Below are positions 21,630-24,641 of a stretch of 24,641 nucleotides of DNA, piece by piece. A program made the translations under genes and the position numbers. The DNA is from JAAYBT01 sp964404395. Its GTDB lineage: Bacteria > Bacillota > Clostridia > Acetivibrionales > DTU013. Position 1 is the stretch's first letter. Every line of letters begins with the position of its first letter. The stretch lies in the NCBI GenBank assembly GCA_964404395.1, contig CAYOKA010000019.1, positions 1 through 24,641 on the forward strand. Reading direction: 5' to 3'. The notes beneath the pieces were generated by a model, which was not told the DNA's origin, ran no database searches, and worked only from the letters and a program-made list of their open reading frames with translations.

Positions 21630-22973
21630 TTAAAAGGGCATCTTAAATCTGCCTAAACCTCTACCACCCTTTTTCCCTGCATCATTGAGCATCTTCATCA
21701 TCCTTTTCATCTCAGCGAATTGCTTGAGAAGAGCATTTACATCCTGAATAGACGTACCGCTGCCAGCTGAGATTCTTTTTCTTCTGCTGCCGTTTATAAT
21801 GGATGGATCGGTTCGCTCGTTAACTGTCATGGACTTTATAATGGCTTCAACACGATCCAGTCTTTTTTCGTCAACATTCATATTCTTCATGGCTTTTGTA
21901 TTCATTCCCGGGATCATGCCTAAAACCTGGTCCAGCGGTCCCATATTTTTCACTTGCTGCATTTGATCCAGGAAATCATCCAGTGTAAACTGCTGGGTTC
22001 TCAATTTCTTTTCCATCTCAAGAGCTTTCTTTTCATCGAAAGCATCCTGTGCTTTTTCAATCAGACTGAGCACATCACCCATGCCAAGTATTCTGGATGC
22101 CATTCTTTCAGGATAAAAAAGCTCAATATCGCTTAGCTTCTCTCCCGTAGCAGCAAACTTGATCGGCTTTCCGGTAACTGCTTTAACAGAAAGAGCTGCA
22201 CCGCCTCTCGTATCGCCATCTAACTTTGTCAATATCAGGCCGTCAACGCCAAGCTTTTGATTGAAGCTGTCCGCTACATTAACTGCATCCTGACCGGTCA
22301 TGGAGTCAACAACCAGCAGAATTTCCTGGGGATGTACAGCTTTTTTAATCCTGTCCAGCTCATCCATAAGCTCCTCATTAATGTGAAGCCGTCCGGCAGT
22401 ATCAATGATTACCAGATCATACAATTTGGATCTTGCATGTTCGATGGCATTTTTAGCTATGTGTACGGGGTCTGTGTTACCCTCTATTGCAAAAACGGGT
22501 ATGTCAAGCTGATTGCCGACTACCTGGAGCTGCTTGACGGCAGCGGGACGGTAAACGTCACATGCAACCAGTAATGGATTCTTCCCCTGCTTGCGCAAAA
22601 GATTTGCCAGTTTGCCGGATGTAGTGGTCTTACCCGAACCCTGTAATCCCACCATCAAGTAAATCGTGGGCGGCTTACTTGCAAAAGTAGCCTTTTCAGG
22701 CGCTTTACCCATCAAGTCTATTAATTCTTCATGTACAATCTTGATAACCTGCTGGCCGGGTGTAAGACTTTCCAGTACCTCCTGCCCCACTGCTCGTTCG
22801 GAAATTTTCCCGATAAAATCCTTAACGACTCTAAAATTGACATCGGCTTCAAGGAGCGCAAGCTTAATTTCGCGCATCATGTCCTTAATATCTTTATCGG
22901 TTACCCTGCCCTTGCCGCGGAATTTTCTAATAGTATCCTGAAGCTTCCCCGACAACCCTTCAAAAAGAGCCAT
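21630..22973 (-). CDS. ffh: Signal recognition particle protein Ffh (SRP54)
   Basis: Ffh binds signal sequences and 4.5S/SRP RNA and docks with FtsY to deliver nascent membrane proteins. The 447 residues split into an N domain (1-95), the G domain (about 96-295) with P-loop GLQGSGKTT (109-117), DVYRPAA, DTAGR and TKLDGD, and the Met-rich M domain (about 320-447) with GMIPGM and the RNA-binding IINGSRRKRISAGSG. GGAGG lies upstream of the ATG. It starts 6 bp after ylxM, the normal pairing. Length and motifs are complete. Confidence 0.97.
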   Translation of the reverse strand: MALFEGLSGKLQDTIRKFRGKGRVTDKDIKDMMREIKLALLEADVNFRVVKDFIGKISERAVGQEVLESLTPGQQVIKIVHEELIDLMGKAPEKATFASKPPTIYLMVGLQGSGKTTTSGKLANLLRKQGKNPLLVACDVYRPAAVKQLQVVGNQLDIPVFAIEGNTDPVHIAKNAIEHARSKLYDLVIIDTAGRLHINEELMDELDRIKKAVHPQEILLVVDSMTGQDAVNVADSFNQKLGVDGLILTKLDGDTRGGAALSVKAVTGKPIKFAATGEKLSDIELFYPERMASRILGMGDVLSLIEKAQDAFDEKKALEMEKKLRTQQFTLDDFLDQMQQVKNMGPLDQVLGMIPGMNTKAMKNMNVDEKRLDRVEAIIKSMTVNERTDPSIINGSRRKRISAGSGTSIQDVNALLKQFAEMKRMMKMLNDAGKKGGRGLGRFKMPF

Positions 22974-22979
22974 ATATCA

Positions 22980-23333
22980 TTAATCCTCCAATAATCTTTG
23001 TGTCTGTTCCCTTGCACGCTTCAACCTTTCACTGTCCTGCTCGCTCAAAAGCGTTGCGTCTACCTCGTCGATTAGTTTAAATATCTTTGCAGCAATCTCC
23101 TTTTGTTCTGCAAATCGTCTGACAAGTCCAAGCTTTCTTTCCATATCAAAAAGTGCGACTTTTCCGCGTTTTATGCTATCATGAACTCCCTGTCTGCTGA
23201 TATCAAGCTCTTCTGCGATTTCCCCCAAAGAATAATCGCTGTTGTAATACAGATCAAGAATATCATATTGTCTTTTTGTCACCATCTGCCCATAAAAATC
23301 AAGCAGCATGCTCACTGCATAGAATTCATCCAT
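22980..23333 (-). CDS. ylxM: YlxM family HTH protein (SRP-associated)
   Basis: A helix-turn-helix protein with a sigma-region-4-like fold; in streptococci YlxM associates with the SRP and modulates its GTPases. The HTH is YSLGEIAEELDISRQGVHDSIKRG, preceded by MLLDFYGQMVTKRQYDILDLYY, the family opening. The start chosen is ATG 23333 (MDEFYAV, 117 residues), because AGGAAAG stands at normal spacing and the family starts near there. ATG 23357 and GTG 23369 are in frame and cannot be excluded. The gene overlaps nothing, ends 6 bp before ffh, and is driven by a consensus promoter. Confidence 0.88.
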   Translation of the reverse strand: MDEFYAVSMLLDFYGQMVTKRQYDILDLYYNSDYSLGEIAEELDISRQGVHDSIKRGKVALFDMERKLGLVRRFAEQKEIAAKIFKLIDEVDATLLSEQDSERLKRAREQTQRLLED

Positions 23334-23401
23334 AAGCTTTCCTGTACAAATAGTCATAATATCCTGCACAAACAGTACAAATAATCCTAATAATGCGCAA
23401 A

Positions 23402-23458
23402 GGTGTAAAGCGTTTTTACTTTACACCCAATTCTACGTTATTTATTTAGTCTTGTCAA
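23402..23458 (-). promoter_or_regulatory. Consensus promoter of ylxM-ffh with a palindrome at the predicted start site
   Basis: TTGACA (23453-23458), 17-bp spacer, TAGAAT (23430-23435) on the minus strand. Immediately downstream lies a perfect 9-bp inverted repeat GGTGTAAAG / CTTTACACC (23402-23410 and 23419-23427) with an 8-nt loop; the predicted +1 (about 23423) falls inside it. It can be an operator or a 5'-terminal mRNA hairpin. The same structure could weakly end the GNAT transcript 60 bp upstream, but only TTT follows. Confidence 0.7.
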
Positions 23459-23486
23459 GATGCTATTTTATCATTTATTACGCCGC

Positions 23487-23972
23487 TTATTTGTTTAGAT
23501 AGCATTCCCATTTCTCCTCAATGAGCAGATGATCAGTCCATTGTGTATTATCTTTCTTCTCGGTCAAGACAAAACCATGCTTAATGTACAAATGCCTCGC
23601 TGCTTTAAGCATTTCTATCGTCCACAGGGTGATATGCCGGTAGCCGCATTCCTGACAGAAGCCCATGGCTGTGTCGATAAGTCGGCTTCCTAGACCCTGT
23701 CCCTGCAAGGAGTCATCTACCGCAAACCAGCGAATATGCGCCTCATTCTCTTCTGACTTGACGACAGCGATGGAGCCAATTATTTTACCCTTACTTTCCG
23801 CTACCCAGAGCTGACTGCCTTCAGAGCCACGCAGGAACTCCGCCATGCCTGCGGTTAGGTAATACTCAAATATCGGTTTGAAGCCGTATTGCTTTTCATA
23901 TAAAGCCATCTGCAAATGTGAAACAAGGCCAGTCTCACCCGGTTTATATGTACGAATCAGGCAGTTTTCCAT
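23487..23972 (-). CDS. GNAT family N-acetyltransferase
   Basis: A 161-residue GCN5-related acetyltransferase that transfers acetyl from acetyl-CoA to an amine. The acetyl-CoA loop is SLQGQGLGSRLIDTAMGF (the Q/RxxGxG/A motif), preceded by the beta-4 strand IRWFAVDD and followed by ITLWTIEMLKAARHLYIKHGF. The opening IRTYKPGETGLVSHLQMALY resembles the catalytic half of MarR-GNAT fusion proteins, but no MarR domain is attached. The start is ATG 23972 because GGGGAG lies about ten bases upstream; TTG at 24008 would be a weaker choice. Substrate unknown. Confidence 0.88.
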   Translation of the reverse strand: MENCLIRTYKPGETGLVSHLQMALYEKQYGFKPIFEYYLTAGMAEFLRGSEGSQLWVAESKGKIIGSIAVVKSEENEAHIRWFAVDDSLQGQGLGSRLIDTAMGFCQECGYRHITLWTIEMLKAARHLYIKHGFVLTEKKDNTQWTDHLLIEEKWECYLNK

Positions 23973-24049
23973 TTTCAAAAGCTCCCCTGTTTGATCTATT
24001 CTGATCAATCCTTTTTAGTAGACCTAAGTTTCATTTTGTGGCTAATCTT

Positions 24050-24343
24050 TTATTTTTCTATTTCCTCAATACCTTCTTCGCTGATTTCAATTTCCAGTTC
24101 GCCAAGCTTTGGAGCAAGCCAATTATATGATGCAGCAAAAATCATCGCCACTGTTCCATATGCAAAAGGTGATAAAACAAGATAAAGCAGCTTAGTAATG
24201 TCAAAACTATCTACACTATGAGGCGCAGCTAATGCAACAAAAACACTGATGGCAATAAGAATCAAAATAGGAATAGCACTTGAGAATACAACAGCTTTAA
24301 AAACCTTCTTTGGCACAAATTTCTTGATCTTAACTCGACTCAT
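24050..24343 (-). CDS. Small two-helix membrane protein of unknown function
   Basis: A 97-residue protein with a basic N-terminus (SRVKIKKFVPKKVFK), two hydrophobic segments at about 17-40 and 49-70, and an acidic C-terminal tail (LGELEIEISEEGIEEIEK). The YNWLAPKLG-acidic ending resembles small uncharacterised integral membrane proteins found widely in Firmicutes and archaea. No enzyme motif is visible. GAGGGGG precedes the ATG at good spacing, and codon use matches neighbours, so it is probably expressed. It is followed by the GNAT gene 78 bp downstream on the same strand. Confidence 0.7.
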   Translation of the reverse strand: MSRVKIKKFVPKKVFKAVVFSSAIPILILIAISVFVALAAPHSVDSFDITKLLYLVLSPFAYGTVAMIFAASYNWLAPKLGELEIEISEEGIEEIEK

Positions 24344-24443
24344 AAATACTTCCCCCTCATACAGTTTACTTAATTTAGCGATAATGCCATGTTGTACTTT
24401 GCAATAAAAAACATTAGTATATTACTTTGCATGAAGCACTGTC

Positions 24444-24588
24444 TCAATATACCTTTCTTTCGCATTTCAATATATCCATATAGACTACATCATAGAATTT
24501 ACCCTTCGAATAATAGGCTTGCCTCCTACGCCCAATCTCTTTGAAGCCCACTTTTTTGTAACAATTAATTGCTCTTTAGCATGGGTAA
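24444..24588 (-). pseudogene. C-terminal remnant of a RimJ/RimL-type GNAT acetyltransferase
   Basis: A minus-strand frame reads RAINCYKKVGFKEIGRRR and then QAYYSKGKFYDVVYMDIL to a stop at 24444-24446. That is the standard end of a RimJ/RimL-like acetyltransferase. Just upstream the frame meets a stop (TAA in GCTAAAGAG), and VTHA, which would normally precede it, is in another frame. No start or N-terminal two-thirds is present. It is a decayed fragment. Confidence 0.65.
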
Positions 24589-24641
24589 CTAAAGTTGTTT
24601 TCTAACCATTTCAACCCATTTACCATACTTGAAAATAAGTC
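24589..24641 (-). CDS. 3' end of another GNAT-like gene (5' part outside window)
   Basis: The last 17 codons before a TAG at 24589-24591 read LIFKYGKWVEMVRKQL, which resembles the C-terminus of phosphinothricin-type N-acetyltransferases (a K-x-G-K-W-x-x-M pattern). The fragment is very short, so the assignment is tentative. Confidence 0.35.
   Translation of the reverse strand, partial: LIFKYGKWVEMVRKQL

Noticed and set aside
1..24641. CRISPR arrays, rRNA or tRNA genes, insertion sequences
   Set aside because: No regularly spaced repeats, no cloverleaf ending in CCA-type acceptor stems, and no transposase motif were found while reading both strands.

Overview
The window looks like chromosomal DNA of a low-to-moderate GC Firmicute of the class Clostridia, possibly near Lachnospiraceae. 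The main reason is a conserved housekeeping block read right to left on the minus strand: ylxM-ffh-rpsP-khpA-rimM-trmD, then rplS-rbgA-rnhB, then a FliK-like gene, a FlhB-like gene and yraN. This matches the Bacillus subtilis ylxM-to-ylqH order, and Shine-Dalgarno sites are strong (GGAGG type) throughout. Only two genes lie on the plus strand: the mnmA 3' end and an M18 aminopeptidase.

Layout. 1-368: C-terminus of the tRNA thiolase MnmA. 444-2915: a PHP-type histidinol-phosphatase-like gene divergent from an M18 aminopeptidase that ends in a clear terminator. 2943-5194: an LCP (LytR-CpsA-Psr) cell-wall ligase and a Xer-type tyrosine recombinase. 5195-7393: an accessory stretch with a GntR/UTRA regulator, a purB gene broken by a large internal deletion with a frameshift, and, upstream of that wreck, a structured RNA of about 250 nt whose closing helix competes with a strong terminator. 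7394-10466: a type-Ic aspartate aminotransferase, an M19 dipeptidase, yraN and the FlhB-like gene. 10537-14458: FliK-like protein, rnhB, rbgA, and rplS with its own promoter, leader and terminator. 14533-19440: a four-gene operon (MBOAT acyltransferase, SGNH-CE4 fusion, acyl carrier protein, FkbH-type HAD/GNAT protein) placed between trmD and rplS, genes usually adjacent. 19542-23458: trmD, rimM, khpA, rpsP, ffh and ylxM with a consensus promoter. 23487-24641: a GNAT acetyltransferase, a small membrane protein and remnants of two more GNAT genes.

The most notable system is the four-gene operon. It resembles the dlt D-alanylation system in parts list (MBOAT like DltB, carrier protein like DltC, membrane-anchored SGNH protein like DltD), but the adenylating ligase DltA is absent and an FkbH protein stands in its place. 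FkbH enzymes studied in polyketide pathways load a glyceryl unit from 1,3-bisphosphoglycerate onto a carrier protein. The inference is a pathway that carries a glyceryl (or related C3) group across the membrane and esterifies a surface glycan, coupled to deacetylation by the fused CE4 domain. This is inferred from gene content, not demonstrated.

All functions are assigned from sequence motifs and remembered family features; no database search was possible.
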